Of a DNA stretch of 64,000 nt, positions 35,724 to 45,250 are shown one piece after another; within the stretch, counting starts at the first letter, position 1; every line of letters starts with the position of its first letter. Location: positions 1 to 64,000 of the forward strand of contig JAFYQJ010000016.1 of NCBI GenBank assembly GCA_017547145.1. Direction: 5' to 3'. This stretch comes from Paludibacteraceae bacterium (GTDB lineage: Bacteria > Bacteroidota > Bacteroidia > Bacteroidales > Paludibacteraceae). Both the position numbers and the translations under genes were made by a program. The notes under the pieces are model-generated. The model saw nothing but the letters and a program-made list of their open reading frames with translations. It had not been told where the DNA came from and ran no database searches.

Positions 35724-35727
35724 CCTT

Positions 35728-36840
35728 ATGCAAAAAATAGCAATAATAGGAGCAAGTTATCTGCAATTTCCATTAGTAGAAAAAGCAAAAATAATGGGGT
35801 TGGAAACTCACTGTTTTGCATGGGAAACAAATGCAGTCTGTAAACATATTTCCGATTTTTTTCACCCTATTTCTATAACCGAAAAAGAAAAAATTTTATC
35901 AGTTTGTCAGCAATTAAAAATAGACGGGATTCTTACTATAGCCTCCGATTTAGCTGTAGAAACCGTGAATTATATTGCCGAAAAAATGGACTTAATAGCT
36001 AATCCTTATCAATATACATCACTTGTAACAAATAAAGTTGCGATGAGGAGTGAATTATTAAAAAATAATATATCTTCGCCTTGTTATATTGCTAAAAAAC
36101 AAGAAGATTATAATCTTTTCAAAATTCCATTTCCAGTCATAGTTAAACCAACAGACCGCTCCGGAAGTTTGGCTGTTGAAAAAGTAGAAAACTATGAAAA
36201 CCTTATAAAAGCTATACAAAAAGCAAAAGAAGTTTCGTTTTCTAAAGAAGTAATAATAGAACAATACATTGAGGGGAAAGAGGTAAGTGTAGAAAGCATT
36301 TCATGGCAAGGCAAACACTATATTTTAGCAATAACGGACAAGGTTACTACCGATAGATATTTTGTGGAAATTGCACACCATCAACCTTCGATGTTAGCTA
36401 ATGATGTTCTTGATAAAATAAAAGCTATAACATTAACTACATTGAATGCTTTACACATCGAAAATGGGGCTGCACACACCGAAATAAAAATTTCTCCAAA
36501 AGGGGAGGTTTTTATAATCGAAGTAGGAGCAAGAATGGGTGGCGATTTTATAGGTTCGCATTTGGTAGAGTTATCCACAGGATACGACTATTTAAAAGGT
36601 GTTATCGATGTAGCTTTAGGAAATTTCTCGGAACCTGTAATTCAAAAAAAACATTTTGCTGGAGTCTATTTTCTATCGGAGGAAACAAAAAAAATAGAAG
36701 AAATAATTAAAAATGCTGACAAATTTCCGTTTGTTATAAAATCCGAAATTCTTACCAATAACTTAAAGAAACTACAATCGAGTGCCGATAGAAGTGGCTA
36801 TTTGATTTATAAAAGCGACAAACGAGAAAATCTTTTATAA
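35728..36840 (+). CDS. ATP-grasp family ligase
   Basis: The 370-aa protein is a carbamoyl-phosphate-synthase-like ATP-grasp enzyme, which joins a carboxylate to an amine or thiol through an acyl phosphate. The N-terminal KIAIIGASYLQFPLVEKAK is the pre-ATP Rossmann domain. NKVAMRSELLKNN starts the ATP-binding part, KPTDRSGSLAVEKV is the ATP lysine and flexible loop, and FIIEVGARMGGDFIGSHL binds Mg. Such enzymes recur at the start of Bacteroidetes surface-polysaccharide loci, probably adding an amino acid or lactyl group to a sugar. The substrate is unknown. It opens the plus-strand locus. Confidence 0.85.
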   Translation: MQKIAIIGASYLQFPLVEKAKIMGLETHCFAWETNAVCKHISDFFHPISITEKEKILSVCQQLKIDGILTIASDLAVETVNYIAEKMDLIANPYQYTSLVTNKVAMRSELLKNNISSPCYIAKKQEDYNLFKIPFPVIVKPTDRSGSLAVEKVENYENLIKAIQKAKEVSFSKEVIIEQYIEGKEVSVESISWQGKHYILAITDKVTTDRYFVEIAHHQPSMLANDVLDKIKAITLTTLNALHIENGAAHTEIKISPKGEVFIIEVGARMGGDFIGSHLVELSTGYDYLKGVIDVALGNFSEPVIQKKHFAGVYFLSEETKKIEEIIKNADKFPFVIKSEILTNNLKKLQSSADRSGYLIYKSDKRENLL

Positions 36841-36876
36841 AAAAAGTGTATTTTCGCACAAATAAAACCAAAAAAC

Positions 36877-37824
36877 ATGCAACCATTGATATCTGTTGTT
36901 TCTCCTGTTTACAAAGCAGAAAATATCGTAGAAGAACTCGTAATGCGAATTACCGAAAATGTAAAAAGCATTACAGAAGATTTTGAAATAGTTTTGGTAT
37001 GTGATGGTTCTCCCGATGCATCGTGGGAGAAAATAAAAAAATGTTGCAAACAAAACAACTTTGTAAAAGGAATAAATTTAAGTAAAAACTTTGGGCAAGA
37101 ATATGCCATAACAGCAGGTTTGGCTGAAGCACAAGGGGAGTGGATCGTAGTAATGGATTGCGACCTACAAGACAATCCAAATGAAATACCTAACCTTTAC
37201 AAAAAAGCACAAGAAGGTTTTGATATTGTTTTTGGAAAAAGGGCTTTACGCAAAGATTCATACACAAAACGTTTGCAGTCACGCATTTTTTATGCAATAT
37301 ACAACTATTTGACCGACACAAAACAAGATGCAAATATTGGCAATTTCGGCATCTTTCACAATAAAGTGATAAAAAGCATCCTATCTATGAACGACTCTGT
37401 TCGTTGCTTTACAACAATGGCAACATGGGTTGGCTTTAAGCAAACGACCATTCCTATTGTACACGAAAAACGACACGAAGGAACAAGCAGCTATTCTTTG
37501 AAAAAACTCTTAAAACTCTCACAAAACATCATATTAACATTTTCAAATAAGCCACTTTCGTTAATGGTGAAGTTTGGTTTTATATTGTCGCTAATGTCTT
37601 TTATTGTAGGCATTTTCTATTTTGTTCAATATATGTTGGGGATTACTGATGTTTCAGGATTTACTTCATTGATTATTTCACTTTGGTTGATAGCAGGTTT
37701 GCTCATTATGTTTATGGGTGTTTTAGGACTCTATTTGAGTAAAATTTTTGATAACACAAAAAAAAGACCCCTTTACATTATCGAAGAAAAAATAAATTTT
37801 GATAATGCAGAAAATAAATTATAA
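36877..37824 (+). CDS. Family 2 glycosyltransferase with two C-terminal membrane spans
   Basis: The 315-aa protein has the DPM1/ArnC-like layout: GT-A domain with SVVSPVYKAENIVEELV, CDGSPDASWEKI and the metal-binding VVMDCDLQDNPNEIP, then two membrane spans (about 232-255 and 265-290) and a short cytosolic tail. Such enzymes usually transfer a sugar to undecaprenyl phosphate. It is followed by a methyltransferase gene whose ATG overlaps its end. Confidence 0.9.
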   Translation: MQPLISVVSPVYKAENIVEELVMRITENVKSITEDFEIVLVCDGSPDASWEKIKKCCKQNNFVKGINLSKNFGQEYAITAGLAEAQGEWIVVMDCDLQDNPNEIPNLYKKAQEGFDIVFGKRALRKDSYTKRLQSRIFYAIYNYLTDTKQDANIGNFGIFHNKVIKSILSMNDSVRCFTTMATWVGFKQTTIPIVHEKRHEGTSSYSLKKLLKLSQNIILTFSNKPLSLMVKFGFILSLMSFIVGIFYFVQYMLGITDVSGFTSLIISLWLIAGLLIMFMGVLGLYLSKIFDNTKKRPLYIIEEKINFDNAENKL

Positions 37825-38464
37825 AAACATAAATAACTTCTATTCAGAACGTTATAAAGAATATGGTTATTCTCCAAAGTCTTTAGGATGGGATAAGGGA
37901 AAACAAAATATACGTTTTGAAATACTGACATCTTTATATGATTTTCAAGGGAAATCGTTGCTCGATATTGGCTGTGGATTTGGCGATTTGGCATTGTTTT
38001 TAGACGAAAAACATACAGAGTACAATTATACTGGTATTGATTTGTCAGAAAACTTTATAAAAGAAGCCCCAAAAAAGCACCAATATTCCAACAAAAACTT
38101 TGAAATTGTTGATATTTTGGATTTTACCCCTCAACAAAACTACGATTTTGCCATTGCATCAGGTACTTTTAATCTTGCTTTGCAAGAGATAGACAACTAC
38201 GAATATTTAAACCTTGTATTTGCAAAAACAATTGCTATTTGTAACGATGGTTTTGCTTTCGATTTTTTATCCGACAAGGTTGATTATCAATTGAAAGAAG
38301 CATTTCATTATGCACCTGAAAAAGTTTTGGCATTGGCCTATAAATATTCGCGAAACATTGTTTTAAGAAACGATTATATGCCTTTTGAATTTTCTTTATT
38401 TTTGTTTAAAGACGATTCGTTTAAAAAAGAAGACACCCTATTTTGTAAATACAAAAATGAATGA
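37805..38464 (+). CDS. Class I SAM-dependent methyltransferase
   Basis: The 219-aa protein has motif I SLLDIGCGFGDLAL near residues 51-64, then the acidic motif with YTGIDLSENFI. The following FEIVDILDF and FAIASGTFNL segments complete the Rossmann fold. The acceptor is probably a sugar of the locus glycan, but small-molecule targets are possible. I chose the ATG at 37805 over a TTG 6 bases earlier. It overlaps both neighbours, the GT2 gene and wecE. Confidence 0.85.
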   Translation: MQKINYKNINNFYSERYKEYGYSPKSLGWDKGKQNIRFEILTSLYDFQGKSLLDIGCGFGDLALFLDEKHTEYNYTGIDLSENFIKEAPKKHQYSNKNFEIVDILDFTPQQNYDFAIASGTFNLALQEIDNYEYLNLVFAKTIAICNDGFAFDFLSDKVDYQLKEAFHYAPEKVLALAYKYSRNIVLRNDYMPFEFSLFLFKDDSFKKEDTLFCKYKNE

Positions 38465-39587
38465 AATAACATTTAATAAACCATATCTAACAGGGAAAGA
38501 AACAGCTTACATTTGCGAAGCTGTAAGGATGATGCAACTTTCAGGAAATGGGGAGTTTACGAAGCGTTGTCAGAGTTTTTTTGAAAAGAAATATGGTTTT
38601 AAGAAATGTTTGCTTACAACATCGTGTACCGATGCATTGGAGATGGCTGCTATGCTTTGCAATTTACAAAAGGGTGACGAAGTAATTGTGCCAAGTTATA
38701 CGTTTGTGTCTTCGGCATTGGCTTTTGTTCGCGAAGGTGCTAAAATTGTTTTTGCCGATTCGATGAGTGAAAATCCTAACATTGACGCCAACCAAATTGA
38801 AGCGTTGATAACACCTCGTACAAAGGTAATTGTTCCTGTTCATTATGCTGGTGTTGCTTGCGATATGGATGCAATTATGAACATTGCCGAAAAGCATAAC
38901 CTTATCGTTGTGGAAGATGCAGCGCAGGCCATTGATTCTTATTACAAAGGTCGCCTGCTTGGAACAATAGGGCATCTATCAACATTCTCTTTTCACGAAA
39001 CAAAAAATATCATTTCTGGCGAGGGAGGAATGCTTTGCATTAACGATGAACGTTTCACTGCTAGAGCAGAAATTATTTGGGAAAAAGGCACAAATCGTGC
39101 GAAATTTTTCCGTGGAGAAATTGATAAATACAATTGGGTAGATACAGGAAGTTCTTTTCTTCCTTCTGAGATTATTGCCGCATTTCTTTGGGCGCAAATC
39201 GAAAGCATGGAGAAAATACAACAAAAGCGTAAATCTTTGTGGGAAAAATATTACGAACTATTATCTCCGTTAGCCGAAAAACAAAAAATAAAACTTCCGC
39301 AAATACCTGATTATGCCACAAATAACGGACATTTGTTTTACTTGGTTTGTAACTCTCTTCAAGAGCGAACAATGTTAATTAATGAACTGAAAAAGCACGA
39401 TATTTTAGCAGTTTTTCATTACCAAAGTCTACACAAAAGTGACTACTATTCAGCTTCCCATGATGGGCGAATATTACTTAATAGTGATAGGTATACTGAT
39501 TGTCTTGTTCGGCTTCCTATGTACTACGAGTTGCAAAACTCTGATATAGAAAGGATTTGCAATGTAATTGCAGAACTATATCGTTAA
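38457..39587 (+). CDS. wecE: dTDP-4-amino-4,6-dideoxygalactose transaminase
   Basis: WecE (RffA) makes dTDP-Fuc4N from dTDP-4-keto-6-deoxyglucose with glutamate as amino donor. The 376-aa protein matches the E. coli enzyme in length and in recalled blocks: FTKRCQ, LTTSCTDALEMAAML, SYTFVSSALAFV, VPVHYAGVACDMDAIM and SFHETKN with PLP-binding Lys183. The late VFHYQSLH segment is also conserved. Its ATG lies inside the end of the methyltransferase gene, so the two are coupled. It indicates that Fuc4N or a derivative is in the glycan. Confidence 0.92.
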   Translation: MNEITFNKPYLTGKETAYICEAVRMMQLSGNGEFTKRCQSFFEKKYGFKKCLLTTSCTDALEMAAMLCNLQKGDEVIVPSYTFVSSALAFVREGAKIVFADSMSENPNIDANQIEALITPRTKVIVPVHYAGVACDMDAIMNIAEKHNLIVVEDAAQAIDSYYKGRLLGTIGHLSTFSFHETKNIISGEGGMLCINDERFTARAEIIWEKGTNRAKFFRGEIDKYNWVDTGSSFLPSEIIAAFLWAQIESMEKIQQKRKSLWEKYYELLSPLAEKQKIKLPQIPDYATNNGHLFYLVCNSLQERTMLINELKKHDILAVFHYQSLHKSDYYSASHDGRILLNSDRYTDCLVRLPMYYELQNSDIERICNVIAELYR

Positions 39588-39654
39588 TATTTCTTTTGTT
39601 TTTCTGTAAAAAAAATCGTAAAATTGCAGTTAATTTGTTAAAAAAGAGACTGCA

Positions 39655-40956
39655 GTGAGTATAGCTATTGAATTTAACAACATATCGAAGCAATATCGTT
39701 TAGGACTTGTTAGTACAAAAACATTGAGCCATGACTTGAATCGTTGGTGGCAGATGAATGTTCTACGCAAGGAAGATCCATATCTAAAGATTGGAGAAAC
39801 CAACGATCGCTCATCAAAAGGTAATAGCGATTATGTCTGGGCTTTAAAAAATATCGATTTCAAGGTAGAGCAAGGCGATGTTGTGGGCATAATTGGCAAG
39901 AATGGTGCAGGGAAAAGTACTCTTTTAAAACTTTTAAGTAAAGTTACTGCCCCCACAACGGGAACTATTAGAGCTCGTGGACGTATTGCTTCACTCTTGG
40001 AGGTGGGTACAGGTTTCCACTCTGAAATGACGGGTAGAGAAAATATCTTTATGAACGGAGCCATTCTTGGCATGACCAAACGTGAGATTTCTTCTAAACT
40101 TGATGAAATTGTTGATTTTTCCGGGTGTGAACGCTATTTAGATACACCCGTAAAGCGTTATTCGTCGGGTATGACCGTTCGTCTTGGTTTTGCCATTGCA
40201 GCTCATCTTGATCCTGAAATTCTAGTGGTTGACGAGGTATTGGCCGTCGGCGATGCTGAGTTCCAAAAGAAAGCTATCGGCAAGATGCAAGATGTATCCC
40301 GTGGCGAAGGACGTACCGTCTTGTTTGTGAGTCATAATATGACTAGTGTGAAGAATCTGTGCAATAACGGAGTGTTGTTAGAGAATGGAGGCTTGAAATA
40401 TATAGGTCGCATAGAAGATACTATAAATTGTTATTTGAATGAAGTCGTTGCTACGAGTCGTCAAACAACATGGATGCCTAATGATGCCCCTTGTCAAGAT
40501 GGTATACGTTTGCTATCTGCTCGGATTACAAATACAGAAGAGACTCTTTATGCTGGTGATGCAATACACCTTGAGTTTGATATTGAGTGTGAACAATCTT
40601 ATTTGGCCGAATATAATATCACCTTTTTGGTTCGTGATGAAATGAGTAATTTCTTATTTGAGGGTAGTACAGCAAGATCTAATCGTTGTGAGCCTAAAAC
40701 AGGTAAGGGAATATATCATGCTACTGCTACTATTCCTGCCAATCTTATGAATGAAGGAGTATATGAAATTTGGCGGATATTTTTTGTAAAAGATAGGGTA
40801 ACACTTATGGCTTGCTTTGAACATACTCTCTCTTTTGAACTTAAACGTAAGCAGGTAGGAATGTTTGGCTATCAAGGGGAAAAAATGGGATTGATTCGTC
40901 CACAAATAGATTGGGAAATGACTTACAACGACAAAATTATTGTAAAAGATCTATAA
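39655..40956 (+). CDS. wzt: Wzt-type polysaccharide ABC transporter ATP-binding protein
   Basis: The 433-aa protein begins at a GTG. Its ATPase domain has Walker A GKNGAGKST at 81-89, then RIASLLEVGTGFHSEMTGREN, the YSSGMTVRLGFAIAAHL signature and VVDEVLAVGD Walker B. The C-terminal 170 residues form the beta-sandwich Wzt-C domain that reads the end of the finished O-antigen or teichoic polymer. Its permease partner Wzm should be nearby, but no such gene precedes it or is seen in this window. A 67-bp gap separates it from wecE. Confidence 0.9.
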   Translation: MSIAIEFNNISKQYRLGLVSTKTLSHDLNRWWQMNVLRKEDPYLKIGETNDRSSKGNSDYVWALKNIDFKVEQGDVVGIIGKNGAGKSTLLKLLSKVTAPTTGTIRARGRIASLLEVGTGFHSEMTGRENIFMNGAILGMTKREISSKLDEIVDFSGCERYLDTPVKRYSSGMTVRLGFAIAAHLDPEILVVDEVLAVGDAEFQKKAIGKMQDVSRGEGRTVLFVSHNMTSVKNLCNNGVLLENGGLKYIGRIEDTINCYLNEVVATSRQTTWMPNDAPCQDGIRLLSARITNTEETLYAGDAIHLEFDIECEQSYLAEYNITFLVRDEMSNFLFEGSTARSNRCEPKTGKGIYHATATIPANLMNEGVYEIWRIFFVKDRVTLMACFEHTLSFELKRKQVGMFGYQGEKMGLIRPQIDWEMTYNDKIIVKDL

Positions 40957-40968
40957 ATCAGTGAATAT

Positions 40969-42069
40969 ATGAATAAACCGATTTATGTAACTAAATCTTC
41001 AATGCCAAGCTTTGAAGAGTATTGTGAGAAGATTAAAGTGCTTTGGGAGAATCGCTGGTTGTCTAATAGAGGTTGCCTCCACAAGGAGTTTGAAACTCTT
41101 CTCCAAGAGCGAACAGGCTGCCCTTATGTATTCTTATATGCTAATGGACATGTGGCGCTTGAGGTTGGTATAGATGCCCTGAGATTACCGAAGGGTGGGG
41201 AGGTGATTACTACTCCTTACACACACTGCTCTACTACACACTCTATTGTGCGCAATGGTCTAGTGCCTGTGTTTTGTGATATCAACACAGATGATTATAC
41301 TATCGATGTCAATCAAATCGAGAAGTATATTACCCCTAAAACGGTTGCAATTATGGCTACCCATGTCTATGGAGTCTTGTGTGATGTGGATGCGATTGAC
41401 CAAATAGCAAAGAAACATAATTTGAAAGTGATCTACGATGCAGCTCATGCCTTTGGAGTAAAGAAGAATGGTGTGGATATCTCTGCATATGGCGATATGG
41501 TTATGTTCAGTTGTCATGCTACGAAGGTATTCCATACGATTGAAGGTGGTATTACTGTCTTCAAGGATAAAGAACCATATGACATGATCAATAATCTGGT
41601 TAATTTTGGTTTTGATGGTCCTGAAGACGTTAAGTGGATCTCTACTAATGCTCGCATGAATGAGTATGAAGCAGCTATGGGTATTTGCAATCTCAAGCAT
41701 TTTGACGAGGAAATTGCCAAACGCAAATTGGCATACGACAAGTATGTGGAGATGCTGTCTAATGTGCCAGGAATCAAGCTGATTGCTCCTCAAGAAGGAG
41801 TGACTCTCAACTATGCATATATGCCAGTTTTCTTTGATGGATATAAGTACACTCGTCAAGAGGTACAAGATCGTTTGCAAGAGCATAATGTATGGGCACG
41901 CAAGTATTTCTACCCAATTATCCCTGATTTAGCATGCTACCAAGACCAATACGGTGATCTAGAGTTCCCCGTTAGTAAGCATGCAGCAGAAACGGTATTG
42001 GCTCTTCCAATGTACGCTGACTTGTCCGTAGAGGATGTTGAGAAGATTTGCAAAATAATACTAGGATAA
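40969..42069 (+). CDS. DegT/DnrJ/EryC1/StrS family sugar aminotransferase
   Basis: The 366-aa protein is a PLP-dependent sugar aminotransferase. LYANGHVALEVGIDAL, TTPYTHCSTTHSIVRNGL, DAAHAFGV and FSCHATKVFHTIEGG are the family blocks, with Lys186 as PLP lysine. The NRWLSNRG opening resembles FdtB/QdtB and VioA-like enzymes that form 3- or 4-amino deoxysugars. It differs from the WecE homologue earlier, so the locus probably makes two amino sugars. It lies 12 bases after wzt. Confidence 0.88.
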   Translation: MNKPIYVTKSSMPSFEEYCEKIKVLWENRWLSNRGCLHKEFETLLQERTGCPYVFLYANGHVALEVGIDALRLPKGGEVITTPYTHCSTTHSIVRNGLVPVFCDINTDDYTIDVNQIEKYITPKTVAIMATHVYGVLCDVDAIDQIAKKHNLKVIYDAAHAFGVKKNGVDISAYGDMVMFSCHATKVFHTIEGGITVFKDKEPYDMINNLVNFGFDGPEDVKWISTNARMNEYEAAMGICNLKHFDEEIAKRKLAYDKYVEMLSNVPGIKLIAPQEGVTLNYAYMPVFFDGYKYTRQEVQDRLQEHNVWARKYFYPIIPDLACYQDQYGDLEFPVSKHAAETVLALPMYADLSVEDVEKICKIILG

Positions 42070-42071
42070 CT

Positions 42072-42629
42072 ATGGCATTAACCTCTTATTACACTGAAGA
42101 AGAACTACAATCGCTAGGACTGAAGTCGGTTGGCAAAGATGTTCGCCTTAGTCGCAAGGCAAGTTTGTATGGGGTAGGTAATATCTCCATAGGTGATCAT
42201 GTTCGCATTGATGATTTCTGCATATTGAGTGGACATATCACTATTGGTAACTATGTACATGTTAATCCCTATACAGGTATCTATGCCGGAGAGGCTGGAG
42301 TGACATTGGATGACTTTGCTAACCTCTCTAGCCGTATTACGATTTATGCCGTTAGCGATGATTATTCGGGTGAATATATGACTAGTCCACTACTTCCTAG
42401 CGAGGTTACGAATATCAAGACAGCGCCCGTATATGTTGGTAAACATGTGATAATAGGTACCTCTTCTTGTATCTTGCCAGGTGTTTCTATTGGAGAAGGT
42501 TGTGCAGTAGGAGCGATGTCGCTAGTTAAATCAAGTTTAGAGGAATGGGGGATATATGCAGGGATCCCATGTCGTAGAATCAAAAATCGAAGTAAGAATC
42601 TGCTTCAGTATGTAAAGGATGAATTCTAA
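42072..42629 (+). CDS. Left-handed beta-helix O- or N-acetyltransferase
   Basis: The 185-aa protein consists of hexapeptide repeats: GNISIGDHVRIDDF and GHITIGNYVHVNPY, with IGTSSCILPGVSIGEGCAVGAMSLV closing the helix. It resembles sugar acetyltransferases such as FdtC/QdtC-type enzymes that often follow a DegT aminotransferase and acetylate its amino sugar. It begins 2 bases after that gene, supporting this role. The catalytic His is not certain by eye. Confidence 0.85.
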   Translation: MALTSYYTEEELQSLGLKSVGKDVRLSRKASLYGVGNISIGDHVRIDDFCILSGHITIGNYVHVNPYTGIYAGEAGVTLDDFANLSSRITIYAVSDDYSGEYMTSPLLPSEVTNIKTAPVYVGKHVIIGTSSCILPGVSIGEGCAVGAMSLVKSSLEEWGIYAGIPCRRIKNRSKNLLQYVKDEF

Positions 42630-43599
42630 GCTCTTAGTAAGCATTGTTTGCTTGACATATAACGAAGAACAATTTGTCAGGGATACCTTTGATAATTTCT
42701 TAGCTCAAAAGACTACTTTTCCTTTTGAGGTCTTGGTGTATGATGATGCTTCGCAAGATAGTACTCCAGATATTATCATGGAATATGCAACTAAGTATCC
42801 AAATATTTTTCGTGTTACATTATACAAAGAGAACAACTTCAAAAAAGGTTTAGGGTTCTACGGACTGAGAGTTGGATTCAATGAGGCACAGGGAAAATAT
42901 ATTGCCTACTGCGAGGGGGATGATTACTGGTGTGATGATCATAAGCTACAAAAACAAGTAGATTTCTTAGAGTCACATCCAGAATACAATGTTTGTGCTC
43001 ATGAGACACGGATCCGCAATGATTATGATTCTAAAGAAGATGGCATATTATTTTCACATACCAAGGTTAATATCTTTTTAGATAGAACTAAACGCCAGCA
43101 TTACACATTCGAAGATACACTTACTGGTAATATCTTCCATATTTCATCCATGATGTTTCGCAATCGTCCAATTAAATGGCCAGAGTGGATTTGCAAAGTA
43201 ACAGCGTTGGATATGGTTTTGTTTATGATATTAGCTGAGAATGGAGATATCTATCGACTAGATGATGTGATGAGTGTGTATCGACATAATGTAAAAAGTA
43301 TTACTAGTACTCAACAACAATTTGGAAATCAAGTGGCTTTTAACAATAAATCTATTGAACTGGTTTCTCAAATGGATGAATACTGGACGCATAAATATCA
43401 TAAGCAAATCTCATATGTAGTAGCTAGATATTATATGAGCAATATGTTCTGCTATTTGAGTAAGAGCTATCGAAATTATGCAATGGCAAGAGAAATGGCA
43501 AAGAAAGCATTCTTATTGAATAAGTATGTATTTGTCAAATATTTTGTGATAGAATCAATCGCTAAATTTAAAAAACATCTAAATAGAGGTGTAAAATAG
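42619..43599 (+). CDS. Family 2 glycosyltransferase
   Basis: The 326-aa GT-A enzyme begins [34 protein letters not shown] and [15 protein letters not shown] carry the metal-binding acidic residues, and [12 protein letters not shown] is the acceptor side. The C-terminus is a basic helix suited to membrane association. It overlaps the previous gene by 11 bases and ends next to a hexapeptide acyltransferase gene. Confidence 0.9.
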   Translation: MNSKLLVSIVCLTYNEEQFVRDTFDNFLAQKTTFPFEVLVYDDASQDSTPDIIMEYATKYPNIFRVTLYKENNFKKGLGFYGLRVGFNEAQGKYIAYCEGDDYWCDDHKLQKQVDFLESHPEYNVCAHETRIRNDYDSKEDGILFSHTKVNIFLDRTKRQHYTFEDTLTGNIFHISSMMFRNRPIKWPEWICKVTALDMVLFMILAENGDIYRLDDVMSVYRHNVKSITSTQQQFGNQVAFNNKSIELVSQMDEYWTHKYHKQISYVVARYYMSNMFCYLSKSYRNYAMAREMAKKAFLLNKYVFVKYFVIESIAKFKKHLNRGVK

Positions 43600-43600
43600 A

Positions 43601-44263
43601 ATGAGTATCTTAAGAAAAATACAAAAGATTTTGTGGTGCTTGAAGCATCTAGATTGGTTCCAAACATGGAAACTACATCGTTTAGTTAAACATCCTAAGA
43701 GCGCTAGATTACATGTATATAATAGATCTAATGTGCATATAGATAAAGCAGCATCTTTGGTATTAGGGGAAAATTCATCTTTAAGTATAAACGTTCTGAA
43801 TTTAAAACGAGATATTCTCTTACCAACGACATTATATCTCTCAGGTGACGCAAAGATGATATGCAATGGGCATTTTACTATGTACGAAGGTGCTTGTATT
43901 GTAGTACTAGATGGTGGAAAACTAGAAATAGGAAACAATTCATATATGAATGCTAGTACCATACAATGTGCATCTCATATTTCGATTGGTGATGATTGTG
44001 CGATTGCGGGCGATATTTTGATTCAAGATACTGATTTTCACCCCGTATTAGATGATAATGGTCAGCCAAAACCTATTTCCAAGCCTATTCATATTGGTAA
44101 TAAGGTTTGGATATGTGCAAAAGCCACTATCCTGAAGGGTGTAACCATCGGTGATGGAGCGATTGTCGCTACGGGTGCTGTGGTAACAAAGGATGTGCCT
44201 GCTTATTCGTTGGTAGCTGGAAATCCCGCACGTGTAATTAAGGAAAATGTAGTTTGGAAATGA
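43601..44263 (+). CDS. Hexapeptide-repeat acyltransferase (CatB/NodL-like)
   Basis: The 220-aa protein has a basic N-terminus, then a beta-helix domain ending in the diagnostic block [57 protein letters not shown] near residue 146 carries the probable catalytic His. The family acetylates sugars, often in capsule or LPS clusters. It follows the GT2 gene by one base. Confidence 0.88.
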   Translation: MSILRKIQKILWCLKHLDWFQTWKLHRLVKHPKSARLHVYNRSNVHIDKAASLVLGENSSLSINVLNLKRDILLPTTLYLSGDAKMICNGHFTMYEGACIVVLDGGKLEIGNNSYMNASTIQCASHISIGDDCAIAGDILIQDTDFHPVLDDNGQPKPISKPIHIGNKVWICAKATILKGVTIGDGAIVATGAVVTKDVPAYSLVAGNPARVIKENVVWK

Positions 44264-44272
44264 TATGATTTT

Positions 44273-45244
44273 ATGGCAACAAAATTAAGAGAAGCTAAAA
44301 TATTGCGTCCGTTATTCGCAGTGCGCGACTTTATTTGGGAGAAAACTGGACTGTTTAGTCTAAAAAAGAAGATTAAGCAAAAATTGTTTTATAAGCGATT
44401 AATGCGTGAGGATGCTCAGAAGAAAGCCGACATAGCAAAATTAATAATGCAATTACCAGAGAATCTAATTGGTAAAGATTTTAATACGGATGATTTTGTT
44501 TTTTCTCTTACTAGTTATGGAAAGCGCGTAGAGGATGCTCTACCATATGCGTTATACTCAATAATAACTCAGAGTATTACTCCAAAGAAAATTGTTGTCT
44601 ATCTAGATTGGGATAATTGGTCAGATGAAAAACTCCCATCATTATTGCAGCATTTAGAGCGAGTCGGTGTAGATTTTCGTTATTGCAAAGATTTAAGATC
44701 ATACAAGAAACTGATTCCTGCACTAAAAGATTTTCCTAATAATCCGATTATTACTCTTGATGACGACTTTTATTATAATCCTAATTACCATAATTGGATG
44801 AGAGAGGCATATGATGCATCAGATAAACATACTGTTCTAGGACAATGGGGCTGTATACCACAAAGACAAAGTGGTCGTTTTCTTCCTTATTCACAATGGA
44901 AAGACTGCAAGTATGGTGATGAGACATCTGAGATCTCATTTTTTGGCTGCTGCTGCTGCTATCCGCCTAATATTTTTGATGATGAGATTTCCAAGGAAGA
45001 AATATTTATGAAACTTTGTCCTACTGCAGACGATATATGGTTTTGGGCAATGGAGGAACGTTTAGGTATAAAACGTGCATACATTCAACCATGGGGCTAT
45101 GGATATAATACGCCAGTAAATCGTATTGAAGAATATGATTGGAATCAACGAGGAACCTTGATGTATCAAAATGTAGTGCAAGGGAAAAATGATATGCAAT
45201 TAAAATCTGTTGTTGATTACTATAAGTTGGATTTGATATCTTGA
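44273..45244 (+). CDS. Glycosyltransferase, GT-A-like with DDDFYY motif
   Basis: The 323-aa protein begins with a basic, partly amphipathic leader (residues 1-70). FVFSLTSYGKRVEDAL then opens a glycosyltransferase-like domain, IVVYLDWDNWSDEKLP follows, and ITLDDDFYYNPNY is a DxD-type motif. DDIWFWAMEERLGIKR near the end is a conserved late motif of this group. The exact CAZy family is not certain, and no membrane span is evident. The run of four Cys residues at about 225-228 (FFGCCCCYPP) is notable. Confidence 0.75.
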   Translation: MATKLREAKILRPLFAVRDFIWEKTGLFSLKKKIKQKLFYKRLMREDAQKKADIAKLIMQLPENLIGKDFNTDDFVFSLTSYGKRVEDALPYALYSIITQSITPKKIVVYLDWDNWSDEKLPSLLQHLERVGVDFRYCKDLRSYKKLIPALKDFPNNPIITLDDDFYYNPNYHNWMREAYDASDKHTVLGQWGCIPQRQSGRFLPYSQWKDCKYGDETSEISFFGCCCCYPPNIFDDEISKEEIFMKLCPTADDIWFWAMEERLGIKRAYIQPWGYGYNTPVNRIEEYDWNQRGTLMYQNVVQGKNDMQLKSVVDYYKLDLIS

Positions 45245-45250
45245 TTTGGG

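Noticed and set aside
36058..36264. Minus-strand frames within the glycan genes
   Set aside because: They mirror lysine- and phenylalanine-rich coding sequence and have no start-site or domain support.
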